Positions 1 to 10,901 of a DNA stretch of 64,000 nucleotides are shown here, one piece after another. Each line of letters starts with the position of its first letter. Position 1 is the stretch's first letter. Both the position numbers and the translations under genes were made by a program. Under the pieces are notes generated by a model. It had not been told where the DNA came from. It ran no database searches and saw nothing but the letters and a program-made list of their open reading frames with translations. Source of the stretch: Asterias rubens (lineage: Eukaryota; Echinodermata; Asteroidea; Forcipulatida; Asteriidae); NCBI RefSeq assembly GCF_902459465.1, contig NC_047075.1:13943119-14007118 (forward strand). The letters are read 5' to 3'.

Positions 1-499
1 AGGATTGTTACTCTTTATTCCTGGAAGAACACTGAAGTCACATCTTAGTTTATTTTGTAGCACAAATAGCCTTATTCAGCCGGTGTGTCCCTTTAAGAGG
101 ACTTATCGAGACGGTGTTTAAAAAAAAGGGTATCGAAACCCTTCAGTAACCAAGGGAAAAACACCAAATACTACCAAAGTGAACTCATATGAACTTCGTT
201 TTTTCTATAAAATTGAGAATTCGGTTGGAACATAGAATTCCATTAACTTTCATTAAATGATTATTACAAACAGTAAAAACATAACACAACAACACGGTTT
301 CAAACTGGTTCACTATGCGTGTAAGTGATTCGTCGACAAGATAAATGGCTCTGGACTCCTTACCACATGAGTTAAATAAACCCAGAAAATATCTCTTAAA
401 AATACCCCTTTAAAAATTTAGGACCTCGTCATTGTTTTCTGAAACCGTCGTTAAAGTATAATTTTGAACGATGTTGATAAATGATGATTATGACTAGAT
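1..499. other. AT-rich noncoding sequence, nothing recognised
   Basis: No open frame, splice-consistent exon or inverted repeat was seen here. The sequence is AT-rich and runs into the satellite array that follows. Confidence 0.5.
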
Positions 500-1498
500 G
501 AAGAATGTGTGATAATATTATCTCTGATTACAACCAGTTCTCACGAGATAATATTGTCCAGGTCCGAGACTTGGCTAAGGCTGAATGTGTGATAATATTA
601 TCTCTGAATGCAACCAGTTCTCACGAGATAATATTATCTAGGTCCGAGACTTGGCTAAGGCTGAATGTGGGATAATATTATCTCTGAATGCAACCAGTTC
701 GCACGAGATAATATTATCCAGGTCCGAGACTTGGCTTAGGCTGAATGTGGGATAATATTATCTCTGAATGCAACCAGTTCTCACGAGATAATATTATCTA
801 GGTCCGAGACTTGGCTAAGGCTGAATGTGGGATAATATTATCTCTGAATATAACCAGTTCTCACGAGATATATTATCCAGGTCCGAGACTTGGCTAAGGC
901 TGAATGTGGGATAATATTAACCCTGAATGCAACCAGTTCTCATGAGATAATATTATCTAGATGCGAGACTTGGCTAAGGCTGAATGTTGGATAACATTAT
1001 CTCTGAATACAACCAGTTCTCACGAGATAATATTATCCAGCTCCGAGACTTGGCTAAGGCTGAATGTAGGATAATATTATCTTTTAATGCAACCAGTTCT
1101 CACGAGATAATATTATCCAGGTCCGAGACTTGGCTAAGGCTGAATGTGGGATAATATTATCTCTGAATGCAACCAGTTCTCATGAGATAATATTATCTAG
1201 GTCCGAGACTTGGCTAAGGCTGAATGTTGGATAATATTATCTCTGAATACAACCAGTTCTCACGAGATAATATTATCCGGGTTCGAGACTCGGCTAAGGC
1301 TGAATGTGGAATACATTGTAATATTATCTCTGAATGCAACCAGTTCTCACGAGATAATATTATCCAGGTCCGAGACATGGCTAGGGCTGAATGTGGGATA
1401 ATATTATCTCTGAATACAACCAGTTCTCACGAGATAATATTATCCACGTACGAGACTTGGCTGAGGTTCTGTTTAGACTGCAAAAATGTGGGATACTA
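500..1498. repeat. 80-bp tandem satellite, about 12 units
   Basis: Units begin with GATAATATTATC near 511, 591, 671, 751, 831, 910, 990, 1070, 1150, 1230, 1318 and 1397, a period of about 80 bp. Each unit has two copies of the 12-bp palindrome GATAATATTATC (or a one-base variant), separated by a spacer that includes CAACCAGTTCTCACGA, followed by CAGGTCCGAGACTTGGCTAAGG. The units differ by a few substitutions and one or two single-base indels. Short open frames across the array only reflect the repeat period and are not genes. Confidence 0.95.
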
Positions 1499-2313
1499 CT
1501 GATTAAACAATAAACAAAAACGTGGAGAAAAATACTATGTGTATGAAACCCAAATTTAATTCAACCAGGGGTAAACTCATCTTATGTACATTATATAAAC
1601 TATTTGCTTGCATAATATAACTAAGAACAATAAGGGATCTTAAAGTGTTCAAAGATAATTATTTATGACAGCCAATTTCTACAACTGGCCGAACATTAAA
1701 CCATGATCCTTTTTTAATACCAAAAGGGTACACATTTTACCCAATGTCGAGCAATTACTCCATAAAGTCTATAAAATGCATGTTTTTAAGAGGATACAGG
1801 GTCATTCACCACCAATTTCTTACTCAAAATAATTGCTCGCAATTAATGGTAATGAGCAATAGAGAATAAAACATTGTGAGAAACGGCTCCCTCTGAAGTT
1901 ACCTATTTACCTACTTGGAGATATACCAAGTGAGAAAACTGCCTGGTCTATGAAAAATGTCCAAAGGTGTCAAGTGTTCGAAAAAAGAAAGAAAAAATCA
2001 TTTAAGGCTGGCCCGCATATAGTTAAAAATACTTTAAGGAGTTTCGGATAATGTAGGCTTTTTAGTAAATAAATCATATCGCTAATACAATAATTCTTAT
2101 TTTGTTGAAACACATAGTGCTGACTGTAGTCAAATCATGTTATTAGGTTTCAGTTAAGCATTCTCAGCAGGGAGCATGCTTTAGAAGGAGGTAAATTCAA
2201 CTGATCTCTGAAAAACACCATTAAATTAATTAAAACAGTTCTGTTGTATGTGGGTACAAGTGTGGTCTAAATTAAATGGAATCCTCCTCAAGAGACATAC
2301 TGGTGTCACTGTC
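1499..2313. other. Noncoding, no feature recognised
   Basis: This AT-rich stretch lies between the satellite and the first probable exon of the minus-strand host gene. It may hold the 3' UTR or flank of that gene. No repeat or open frame stands out. Confidence 0.4.
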
Positions 2314-2450
2314 CTAGGCATCGTTGTCTTCTTCTGTCCTTACCTGCAGGAGAGCAGTGACCTTGCATTTTAACTCCCCCTGCATTGTGGCATTTGGTTG
2401 AATAGAAATAACGTTTATTTGAGCTTTCACTGCTAGAAGAGTAGCCTCAC
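2314..2450 (-). CDS. Possible terminal exon of an uncharacterised host gene
   Basis: On the minus strand a plausible acceptor (TTTTAACAG) is followed by 45 open codons ending in TAG. The peptide starts EATLLAVKAQ, includes QPNATMQGELKCKV and ends TEEDNDA. A GTAAGG donor-like site inside (after ..TALLQ) means it could instead be an internal exon. The entry phase (two bases before the first full codon) fits the end of the exon at 3934-4108. It also fits cryptic donors inside the exon at 3102-3264, but not that exon's most obvious donor. No domain is recognised. Confidence 0.4.
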
Positions 2451-3085
2451 CTGTTAAAACGAGAAGTACAAAAAACCATGCTTTCATTAGACTTTGCTAG
2501 ACTTATGTCTTTTTGAGAGATCACATGTCAATATAAGTTATGACCAATACTTTTGCGAGCATTTTGTTTGTAACAATGGTAGTCTTTATAATCTTTCGTC
2601 TTGCAAAAAAAAGAGATAGTAAGACAACAACCCACAATAGCTGCTGCTGATTTTGATTGCAGCATCCAAAGTCAAGCAACAATATAATAAATTAAATTGT
2701 ATCGAATTTCAATGTTGTCATCATTGTTGTCATTGTTGTTAATGGACAGATATGCATCACTATAGGTTTCCAATAGCCTTCAATAATTTTCAACTGGAAG
2801 TGCCCTTTTCAAAAAGAAAAAGTCCTTCTGAAAGATGAAATTTTAGGCCTGTGACCAGAACCACCAGAATCTTTAATTATAGACCGGTTGCAATAGCTTG
2901 GTCTATAATTATAGCCAGTCTTAAGTCTTAAGCCTGCTCCAAGCTGGCTATAAAGTGGTCTTTGTTTTTGTATTATATGTTCCCAAGAGTAAAAATATTA
3001 CAACTCACTATATTAAGCTTTTGTATTGAAACTTGGACACACTTTGTTCAACTTGCTACAGCAGTGCAAATTACTCAGGAACTGT
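2451..3085. other. Probable intron, noncoding
   Basis: AT-rich sequence between two probable minus-strand exons. It contains a small CATTGTTGTCATTGTTGTTA-type microsatellite near 2715-2740. No further exon was identified. Confidence 0.4.
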
Positions 3086-3101
3086 CTAGTTTAAAATTGA
3101 C

Positions 3102-3264
3102 CTATCATTGTTTGTTGTGTCCATAATCCAATCACCATGGTTGATGTCCTTGAAGATATGGTCCAGCATACCACTGCCTCCTTCAGTCATGTAATCTGGC
3201 ATGTCATCTGAAGCTGTTCTGGCTCCATCCTTCCTCCAAATGGCTTTGACCATGGATAACATAA
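3102..3264 (-). CDS. Probable exon of an uncharacterised host gene
   Basis: A good acceptor (pyrimidine tract ending GAATGCCAG) opens a frame reading VMLSMVKAIWRKDG and then DDMPDYMTEGGSGMLDHIF. The exon needs one base from the previous exon. The exon at 3934-4108 ends in exactly that phase with a G, giving a Val codon at the junction. The right-hand end in reading order is uncertain: a weak donor (GATAG/GTCAAT) lies at 3101, and without splicing the frame stops at 3086. Earlier phase-1 donors (GTG/GTATGC and CATG/GTGATT) could join it to the exon at 2314-2450. The protein is not recognised. Confidence 0.5.
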
Positions 3265-3933
3265 CTGGCATTCAAAGAGAAAGAGAACATAAGCATTTTC
3301 CAGACACATTATTTTAAACTGATTTATTCACAGGTAACTTGTGCAAGTTTGATGGCAATTAGGAAGAGGATATATACTGCAATAAATTAGCAATTAACAA
3401 AAAATAGATTGAACATTCATTGGAGCAAAGTATTGACACCTCAATCAGGTTGGACCTACGAAGCCCTTATGTACCCTTACTGGTCTTATGAATGGGTGCA
3501 GTCATGAATAACCGCTAATCAAGAGGTCAATAAAGAGCCCAACTACTCATTAAAAATGGCTGCTGCAGCACAAAGGAAATTGGTTTCAGTAGGCAAACAC
3601 CAAGCACAAAAGCCAATGAGGGTTGGTTGCAAATCCATTGTTAAGAGATTATGGATTAAAGCTCTGCCATCTCAGACTTTGATCAAGAAATAAAAAAACA
3701 TAGGCACGAATTTGACAAAAGTGCCAACCGTTTCTTATGGAAAGTTATCAACGATTATAAAGCAGAAAGATAAATAAAATGTGGGATGTACAAATGCGAT
3801 GCCATTCATATAGGGTGGTCCTGTTTCTTTACAAACCTAAATCCTACCAGTACAACTAGTTTTTTTAAAGGAAGATGACTGCAACCACTGAGCAACTAGA
3901 ACAGATTGTTTGGCTGTACATTCGTATCTTTAC
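3265..3933. other. Probable intron, noncoding
   Basis: It lies between two phase-compatible minus-strand exons. No coding signal was seen on either strand. Confidence 0.45.
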
Positions 3934-4108
3934 CTTTCTTTTGCATCTGGAACTTGTAAAGGTTAGTTACTCCTTGAAACTTATTGGTATGAAAGAACAT
4001 CCTCGCACCTGAAATAGTGTCAGAGGATGTCTTGACGAAGATGTTCCCCTCCAGCTGACCTGAGTTCAGAGCCATCTTCTGTATGTCAGCCAAGTCAGTC
4101 GTGCTTGC
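3934..4108 (-). CDS. Probable internal exon of an uncharacterised host gene
   Basis: This 175-nt exon is bounded on the minus strand by an acceptor (TTGATTTTAG/GCAAGC) and a donor (AAAG/GTAAAG). It enters in phase 0 and leaves in phase 1. The peptide includes TTDLADIQKMALNSGQLEGN and GARMFFHTNKFQGVTNLYKF. The phases match both neighbours (4618-4844 upstream, 3102-3264 downstream), which chance frames rarely do. I do not recognise the family; the sequence looks globular and not transposon-like. Confidence 0.6.
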
Positions 4109-4617
4109 CTAAAATCAATTTAAAAAAAAAATTCTCTAAATCGAATTGTATCACTTTAGCAATTACATCCCAGCTGGCAACACTGCTCCGAACTCAACAC
4201 AGAAAACTACCCAAATAGCACAAAAGCAGGACTTTGACCCTTTGGACTCATCATCATAGAGCAATTAGTGTACTGTTGAGTGGTGTTGAAACGTCTTATC
4301 ATTTAAGGGTCTGGGTACTTTTTGTAGGACACAAAACCCAATGGCCACATATTTACATTAAACTCTCACAGTTTGAAAGCTATATTTGTTGAGGTGCTGT
4401 TGGTTTTTGAGACATGGGTAAAACAAGTCACGAAAATGTTTTTTTGTATCCAAAGCCGAACACTTTTTTAAGCTACTTTGAGGTATGGTGGACAAAATTC
4501 AAACAGTACAACAGATTTCTGTTATCAATTCACTATTAAAAGGAAATGTTACACGGTATTGTTTTAAAATTTGACATGTAAAGACTATTTATTCAAGCAT
4601 ATTTAATCTAATGGTAC
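4109..4617. other. Probable intron, noncoding
   Basis: It separates two phase-compatible exons. A minus-strand AATAAA at 4588-4593 lies just after the in-frame TAA at 4603-4605, so a short transcript ending here is possible. Confidence 0.4.
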
Positions 4618-4844
4618 CTCCATGTCTTCTACAATCGCCACAATCCCGGTAAATTCAGCCACATACAGGAGAGCTTCTTCGTCATATGTGGACAGGAACA
4701 CCACCGGAGACACATCATTTGTTATGATATGAGGCGCCTCACTTTCACTGGAAATAGTCGGTACTTGGGTGTTCTCCCTCCACTCAAGTGCGTCCCGGAC
4801 AAAGGCCATGAATGGTCTCGGGATACCCTGTTTGAAGTTACATC
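4618..4844 (-). CDS. Probable exon of an uncharacterised host gene
   Basis: An acceptor (TTTTGATTCTAG/GATG) starts an exon of 227 nt carrying two bases of a split codon and 75 full codons. The peptide includes CNFKQGIPRPFMAFVRDALE and DEEALLYVAEFTGIVAIVED. A donor (GAG/GTACCA) at 4617 leaves in phase 0, matching the next exon. If unspliced, the frame ends four codons later at TAA (4603). The family is not recognised; hydrophobic strands alternate with acidic patches. Upstream exons were not found in the window. Confidence 0.55.
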
Positions 4845-5249
4845 CTAGAATCAAAATGAACAACAATTAGCGTTCATATGATTGATGTCTTTCAAATTAT
4901 ATACGCACAATTAACTTCGTAATGTAGCAAACCTTAAAACATTAATTTGTTGTGCATTTTTAAAGGAAATGTGTGATTTGCCATTTGTGTATAAGTCAAG
5001 TGAATCATTACAAAATGTGTATTTGGATACTGGATCATCACAATTTTTCATTGTGAAAAATAAAGTAGCTGAGGAAGTTACGAAAAAACTTAATCCCTAC
5101 CTATACCCTGCTGTCTACTGAAGAAGAGGCTATTCTTAGGCCTGGGTGGGTAATCACAAAAATGTGCATCATTCGCCAGTTGGTCACTACTTTTTATGTC
5201 ACCTCATAAACCTTGATTTTAATAACTGTATTTCTTCTTCTTTTTTTAG

Positions 5250-5514
5250 ATGGCAAATAGGGGATTGCGAGTAAGCTTTTCCCCTCTTCCTAAGCAGCCT
5301 CTATTGACAGAGATTGAAAGTGATGACAGTGACATACCCTTCTCTGTCTTGGCAACTTACAAGTCAAGGATCCCTTATCTCACCGAAATTGAGAGTGAGG
5401 ACAGCCCTACCAAACCAAGACCTTCAAAGTCAAGAGGTGCTTCAGAGAACTCAACCAAGGCGGCAACCACAGTACCCGAACAATGGCTGACAGAGATGGA
5501 GAGTGAAGAATTTG
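5250..5514 (+). CDS. Exon with repeated LTE(I/M)ES motif, unknown gene
   Basis: A strong acceptor (TTCTTCTTCTTTTTTTAG) is followed directly by ATGG, and a consensus donor (TTTG/GTATGT) ends the exon. It is 265 nt long and leaves in phase 1. The 88-residue peptide has three copies of an acidic motif: LTEIESDDSD, LTEIESEDS and LTEMESEEF. The spacers are basic and Ser/Pro-rich. The spaced repeats suggest short linear binding motifs in a disordered protein, but no family is recognised. The ATG at the exon start may be internal or initiating. Partner exons were not found. Confidence 0.55.
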
Positions 5515-6593
5515 GTATGTTACTTGTTATCTTAGTTTCATTTAATGTAGAACAAGTACACAAATAATGCGTTTAAGGATGTTGTCTTTTTTCAAAGGAA
5601 TGCTGATCAGATTTGTATTCAAAATCATCAAGAAGAGATACAATTATTAAGTTTCAATCGGGGTAAAAAACACTTTTTGTACACTTAAAAATACATTTTT
5701 TCAACAGTTTGAAAGTAATTTTGGTGCATATGACTCTTGTGCATATATTTGCCGGTTGACTTATGTTCAAATGTTCTGTTAAAGTGCAATTTAAAATTGT
5801 TGTCCTGAGTTGTCGTGAGGGGCTGTGAGTTAAAATTGTTGTGTTTTAGAAAATTGCATTCATTCTGATCTATAGTTTTTAATATCAACATAAACCACAA
5901 GGGAAACTATAGTTTTTAAGTTTCACATTTTAAAAGATGTTTTAGACAATTACATCAGGTGTTGATTTCAACAAAATTGTGATTAAATAACAATTTTAAA
6001 CAGATTGATTCTCAATCTTTCCCAGCCTTCCCCTACCTACCTTTATCTTGCTATTTTGTACCTTTTCCCTCTCTTTTAGGTGTAGTGTATTCCTTTTTTT
6101 TAAAGCAACGTAACAGAATTGGTTTTACCAATAACATAGTTGCTTGCAGTGTAAGCACTTTATGTAATCCATCATATACATAAACTGACAAACCTGTAGA
6201 AGTTTTAGATCGATCGGCCATCTGAGTCCCGAGAAAATAGTGAAAAACCGATTACACTTTTGCCGCTAAATCATTCAAATATCCATGCACGGTCCAGGCT
6301 TGCAAATTTCCGTGGATAGATTTTTGAATGTCGCCCTCATGCGTTTCAGCACGGACAGCCGTTGAAATACTCATTCGTACTCAGGGTTTTGCGAGTTGGC
6401 CGTTTGTGGTTGTTTACTGAAAGGTCACCGAAGGTTCATCTGCATTAATAATGAGGCCCTCCGTCACACGCGCGGTGTGTGCGTGTACAATCATGTATGT
6501 GTGGTTAACATCACAGAGCTCTATATCTTTGATACATACACAGCATCAGCATTCTCTTTTACTACTTCAACTTGAACAGGGCTAGGGATGATG
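5515..6593. other. Noncoding, no feature recognised
   Basis: Intron or intergenic DNA. The section 6180-6560 is richer in CpG and GTGTG-type dinucleotide runs, but no exon could be supported. Confidence 0.4.
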
Positions 6594-6904
6594 TAGTCTT
6601 GGTTCAGGACTATCCTGGATTTGTAACAAGAAAGCGCGCTATCACCCCCAACGCGCTATCAACCACGAACACAGGAGAGTCTTGGCACATTCGTTAAATC
6701 TCCCCCAACATCGGGGGAAACATAATGCGCGTGCGTAGGTTTCCCGCAGAGCCCGCCCCTTTTTGGAGGGGTAGATTTAACGAATGTGCCAAGACTCTCC
6801 TGTGATAGCGGTTCTCGGGTGATAGCGGTTCGTGGTTGATAGCGCGTTGGGGGTGATAGCGCGCCCTGTTGTGACAAATCCAGGAGAGTCTTGAACCAAG
6901 ACTA
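6594..6904. mobile_element. Foldback MITE, Mutator-like, 9-bp TSD
   Basis: The element is 311 bp. It starts TAGTCTTGGTTCA and ends with the reverse complement, and it is flanked on both sides by GGGATGATG (6585-6593 and 6905-6913). The inverted arms run about 115-140 bp, so nearly the whole element can fold back. The right arm has a 26-bp insertion made of a CCGCTATCA-type repeat. Long terminal inverted repeats plus a 9-bp duplication fit Mutator-like elements. There is no coding capacity, so it would depend on a transposase elsewhere. Confidence 0.85.
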
Positions 6905-6913
6905 GGGATGATG

Positions 6914-8168
6914 GTGCTCACGGCCGGGGGGGGGGGGGGGACACTCCATCAACCGTGGAAAATACGCCAGGCTCATAAACAATTGTATTAATATTATCCT
7001 TGTAACTTAAATGAAAAAGTACTGTCGATGAACATGGAGCGCTACCTGTTAAATAATTTATAACAACATGATAATTATGAAGTTTATTTTCATACATTTG
7101 TGTCGTGTCCAATAAGATAAAACAAGAGGAATCATTCACAGTAAGATAAAAAAAAAATAAAAAAATGGAGCAACCAGTCAGTCAGGCCTATAGTTCAATA
7201 TGAGCAAGGAGTAAACCTTACCATTTTAGAATCTTCCTCCGCGATTGACCAAATAATCATGGAGGTACCGATCCATGATATAATAGACCTAATTAGCTGC
7301 TGTATTTTCTGTAACTGGCCCAAAACTACCCTCTCGTCGGAGGGAGTTATGGACCTACAATGCCATCACTCATGAGCTCTATGTATGAGCTCCTCAATTA
7401 CAAATGAAATGAAATTTAATCGTGTCCGTGGAGCTATACCTACATTGTAAAGTACATGGATTATGTGAAAACGTAAACAACGACAACAAAATATACTGGG
7501 ATCATCACACATGACAGGCGCAAAGCAACCCGGGTGGGCCGCGACTACACACAGCCGTCGGGCGGCCATGCGGCAGCCGGCGAGCCCGGACGCATCCCTC
7601 CACACGGAAACTATTGCGATTCTAAAAAATCTGTCTCTTTTTCTTGACTAATTGTTCTGTTTCGAGCAACAAAAACAGGGAAAAACATTTGGGCCAAAAT
7701 CAAGGTTGAAAGGGGGGTTACGACAAGTGGTTCTTTAACTCGGTATACTGTACATAGCCTATAGATTGCCTCAACAATGTCTTTTGACAGTGGCAATTTT
7801 TTCCTTATCGTGTAGGCTCACGTGATTCATTTATTTTTTTGTAATTTTTCGTATTTACACTTATTTTTATTAATCCATATCGGCTTTCTCAACCATGTGT
7901 CTTGAGTAGAGGTAGAATGTGTGTTTCTAGTAGTAAGTGCATAAAAGGGGGTTAGTTCCATTATAATATAAATTTCCTCGAATAAAGAATGGAGGATAGT
8001 AATTATATAGCATTAGTTTACAGAAGATATTTTTTTAGTTAGCAACAAACGCAGCTACACATCACAGTGCACGCGCCTGTGAATGAATGTTGTAGTATTT
8101 ACATTGTATAAATTATTGTACAAACCAGTCGTCCTAGCTGTATCTCGTGTAGTAGCCTACAAACTAAA
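6914..8168. other. Noncoding, no supported gene
   Basis: It begins with a G homopolymer near 6927-6940. Short minus-strand frames at 7366-7796 have no splice support and unlikely composition, so they are not called. The last few hundred bases may be the promoter of the candidate exon at 8169. Confidence 0.35.
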
Positions 8169-8243
8169 ATGAGTTCGAATTCTTCACAAGTGGTTCGTGC
8201 CGATGAAGAAGTGTGCTCACCTGAATTGGAAGGACAAAGTCAG
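8169..8243 (+). CDS. Candidate first coding exon, unknown gene
   Basis: An ATG in acceptable context (AAAATGAG) opens 25 codons beginning MSSNSSQVVRADEEV and ending in CAG at a consensus donor (CAG/GTAAGG). The frame leaves in phase 0. It lies just upstream of the gypsy insertion, which would then sit in the first intron. There is no second exon in the window to test the join. The peptide is short, Ser- and Glu-rich, and not recognised. Confidence 0.35.
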
Positions 8244-8361
8244 GTAAGGAATCGATGATAGCCCTCTCCCCCAACCCAGTGTTGTGTTTATGTGAAATCT
8301 AAGTTTCCGACTTTAGGAAGAACGAGATGCAATTCGTACACATCTATCCATGCTTACTCAA

Positions 8362-8528
8362 TGCCTCCTGCTGGCATTTAGAGAGAGAGAGGGACTCAGC
8401 TTGTATCATGAACTTTGGTAGTTTTAATCACGTTAACACTTGGCTGCCATCTTGATGGAAAGGTACATGAGTAGGGGTTAGACTCTAGAGGGCGCTAGTC
8501 CTGTATGTACGCATGTGTGAATGTGACA
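8362..8528 (-). repeat. 3' LTR of gypsy element
   Basis: It is 167 bp and near-identical to 12997-13161, with TG..CA ends on both strands. On the minus strand it starts TGTCACATTC and ends GGAGGCA. It carries AAGATGGCAGCC, a YY1/TISU-like word, and GCGCCCTCTAGAG, close to a CTCF-type core. Confidence 0.9.
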
Positions 8529-8541
8529 TCCCCTTTTCTTT
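8529..8541 (-). other. Polypurine tract of gypsy element
   Basis: On the minus strand AAAGAAAAGGGGA directly precedes the TGTCAC start of the 3' LTR, the expected position of the plus-strand DNA primer. Confidence 0.75.
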
Positions 8542-8761
8542 AAAGATTAATACAATGGAAATGAAGGTTAATCTCAAATCTTTTAAATAAAATGTTCATT
8601 AGTCCATTTTTTCCTTAAAAAGTTCAGTCCTCCGGAGAAACATTGTTCTGTTTAAAAGAGTCCAGGTTGATTAAACTTACAAATTAAACTGTTCTTTATT
8701 GTATGACTGTGTGTCTGATTGTGTGTTTATTTGTTGTGTTTAGTAACATGATGGTATGTTG

Positions 8762-9319
8762 TTACAAATCAAGTCTGTTTGGCTTGTTCACTCTCCTGCC
8801 TGATCGCGTCACTGTCGGTGTTCCTGAGGGGCGGTTAGAAAGCGGTCTGCTCTGGGGTTGTGAAGGAGCATTGCGAACAGGAGTTGGTTTGGTAGAACTC
8901 AGGGGAGCTGGTCGCAGATGAATCCTGTTTCGTCTGAGCTGACTTCCACTTTCCGTTTCCATATTGTAGGATCGAGGAGTAGTTGATTTGCTCATAACTC
9001 TACCTTGGCTCCAGGTTTTGTTAATCGGATTTTGGATGTAGATGGGTTGGTCGTTGAGGAGTTCTTGGATAGGGGTACTGGTAGAGCGTCTGTTGTAGTA
9101 TTGCGTTTGCGAAGACTGGTCTGCCTGCAGTATATCTCGCACATCGTCACGATCTGGTGGGGGGTGGTGTACTGAAGGTAGTGTCGTCTTGTACTTTCTT
9201 CTGTTCAGTAGCTCAGCAGGGGATGCAAGGTTTGACTTGAGTGGAGTTGCACGGAGAGTTAGGAGGGCTAAGTTGGGATCGTCCCCTGACTCTCGGCATT
9301 TGGTGAGGATTCTCTTCAC
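8762..9319 (-). pseudogene. Gypsy integrase C-terminal part
   Basis: This open segment continues integrase after a frameshift near 9350. It starts in the helical region after the catalytic core (MKRILTKCRESGDDPNLALL), then has the conserved LASPAELLNRRKYKTTLP stretch. A basic, proline- and serine-rich tail follows (PTVTRSGRRVNKPNRLDL), typical of chromatin- or DNA-binding ends of gypsy integrases. It is out of frame with the preceding part at 9316-10869, so the element cannot make a full integrase. Confidence 0.8.
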
Positions 9320-10869
9320 TGTTTTGATATGTCTTTCAATGAATCCATGACCTCTGGGTAGTAGGGTGAAGAAGTTTGGATCCGAAATCCGTACTGCTGT
9401 GCTAGGGCTCGGAATTGGGAAAAGGTGAACTGCGTGCTTGCAGTGAGGTTGTCAAGTTTGCGGATAAACGGAAATTTAGAGTAATAATCCGCGATGATCA
9501 GGTACCAGACCTTGTCGTGGTGAAAGAGGTCAGCTCCAAGGGTGTGCCATGGACGTGGTGGAACTTCCATACTGATCATTGGTTCACGCTGCTGAGAACG
9601 CTGGTATTTCTGGCATGCATGGCAATTTGTCACCATATTGTCAATGTCTTTGTATATACCTGGCCAGTAGACACAAGATTTTGCACGCAGCTTGCACTTG
9701 TCGATGCCCTGGTGACCGCTGTGGATCTGTTGTAGTATGTTCTGTCGCAGAGAATTTGGAATCAGGATTCTACTGCCAACCAGGACTGTGCCGTCTTCTA
9801 TGGCTACGTCATCTCGGACTGACCAGTATGGTCTGATGGAGCATTGTATTTTCTTGATGCTGTCAGGCCAGCCGTCTGTGACTTGTTGTTTCAGCAGCTG
9901 GAGGGTCATGTCCGTGGCCGTCTCTTGCCTTATCAGCTCCAACTTTGTTGGTGTCACGCTCACGACATGGTGTATACGGACTTTCATCTCTGGTATCTCA
10001 TGCTTTTCCACTGGGGAGAGTCGGAAGAGTGCATCCGCAACAACCATCTCTTTACCAGGCTTGTAACGTATTTCTATATCGTAAGCCTGTAGACGCAGAA
10101 GTATGCGCTGTAGTCGTGGTGGGGCCTGCAATAAGTTTTTCTTGTGGATATGCTGGAGTGGAGGGTGGTCACTTTCCACGAAAAATCTTCTACCGTACAG
10201 GTAAGTATGAAACTTCTCACATCCGTATAGGACTGCTAGTAATTTTCGCTCTATGTTTGCATATCGTGTCTCTGCTGGTGTGAGAGCTTTTGATGCAAAT
10301 GCTATCGGACGACCTTTTTGTACTAGGGTTGCTCCTAGTCCTCTGGTTGATGCGTCAACTTGCAGTATTACAGGCTGCTTCTGGTCGTAGTAAGCGAGTG
10401 TGGTGTCTGATGCTATCAGAGCTTTGATGGAGTTGAACACTTTTGTGTGTGATGGCGACCAGATGTACTCAACATCTTCACGAAGGAGTGTCCGCAGTGA
10501 TGTGGAGTGTTCAGCTAATTGAGGGATGAATGGGCCCATGTAGTTGACCAGCCCTAGGAAGGTTCGCAGTTGTTTCCTATCACCTGGGGGCTGCATCATT
10601 TCAACCGCCTTTACTTTATCTGGGTTGGGCCTCACTCCATCGGGTGAGTATATCAGTCCGAAGAAACTACATTCAGTCGTTTTGATGATGCATTTTTCGG
10701 CATTCAACTTGATCCCTGCACGTCTGATGTGTTCCATAGCTTCATGAAGGTGTATGTCATGGTCTCTTGCGCTTTTGCCGAATACTTGTATATCGTCAGC
10801 GATGCCCACAGTGCCTTCACAGCCACGATAGGTTTCGTCTATCTTTTGTTGAAAGACATCCTGACTCAT
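9316..10869 (-). pseudogene. Gypsy pol: RT palm, RNase H, integrase N-terminal part
   Basis: In order it has the reverse transcriptase catalytic motif (GIADDIQVFG, near residue 25) and RT thumb. RNase H follows (LQVDASTRGLGATL, ANIERKLLAVLYG, VESDHPPL). The integrase zinc region comes next (H..H then CHACQ) and the start of the integrase core (LGADLFHHD). A deletion near 9430 joins LTAST to QFTFSQFR and removes the segment holding the second catalytic Asp. The frame then ends at a frameshift near 9350. The true RT start lies upstream, beyond a TGA at 10902-10904. Confidence 0.85.
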
Positions 10870-10901
10870 CCTGAGACCAAGGGCATTCTCAAGAATCGGT
10901 A

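Noticed and set aside
511..1440. TAATATTA words similar to the geminivirus/CRESS origin nonanucleotide
   Set aside because: They are part of an AT palindrome in a satellite; no stem-loop origin context or CRESS Rep gene was found.
500..1498. CRISPR-like regular repeat
   Set aside because: The sequence is eukaryotic, spacers are themselves repeated, and there are no cas genes.
1210..1502. Overlapping short open frames in the 80-bp satellite
   Set aside because: They follow the repeat period and have no start context or codon signal.
7366..7796. Minus-strand frames of 79 and 61 codons
   Set aside because: No splice sites, no repeat or domain, and composition follows local GC.
9415..10283. 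Plus-strand frames over the gypsy pol
   Set aside because: They are antisense shadows of RT, RNase H and integrase.
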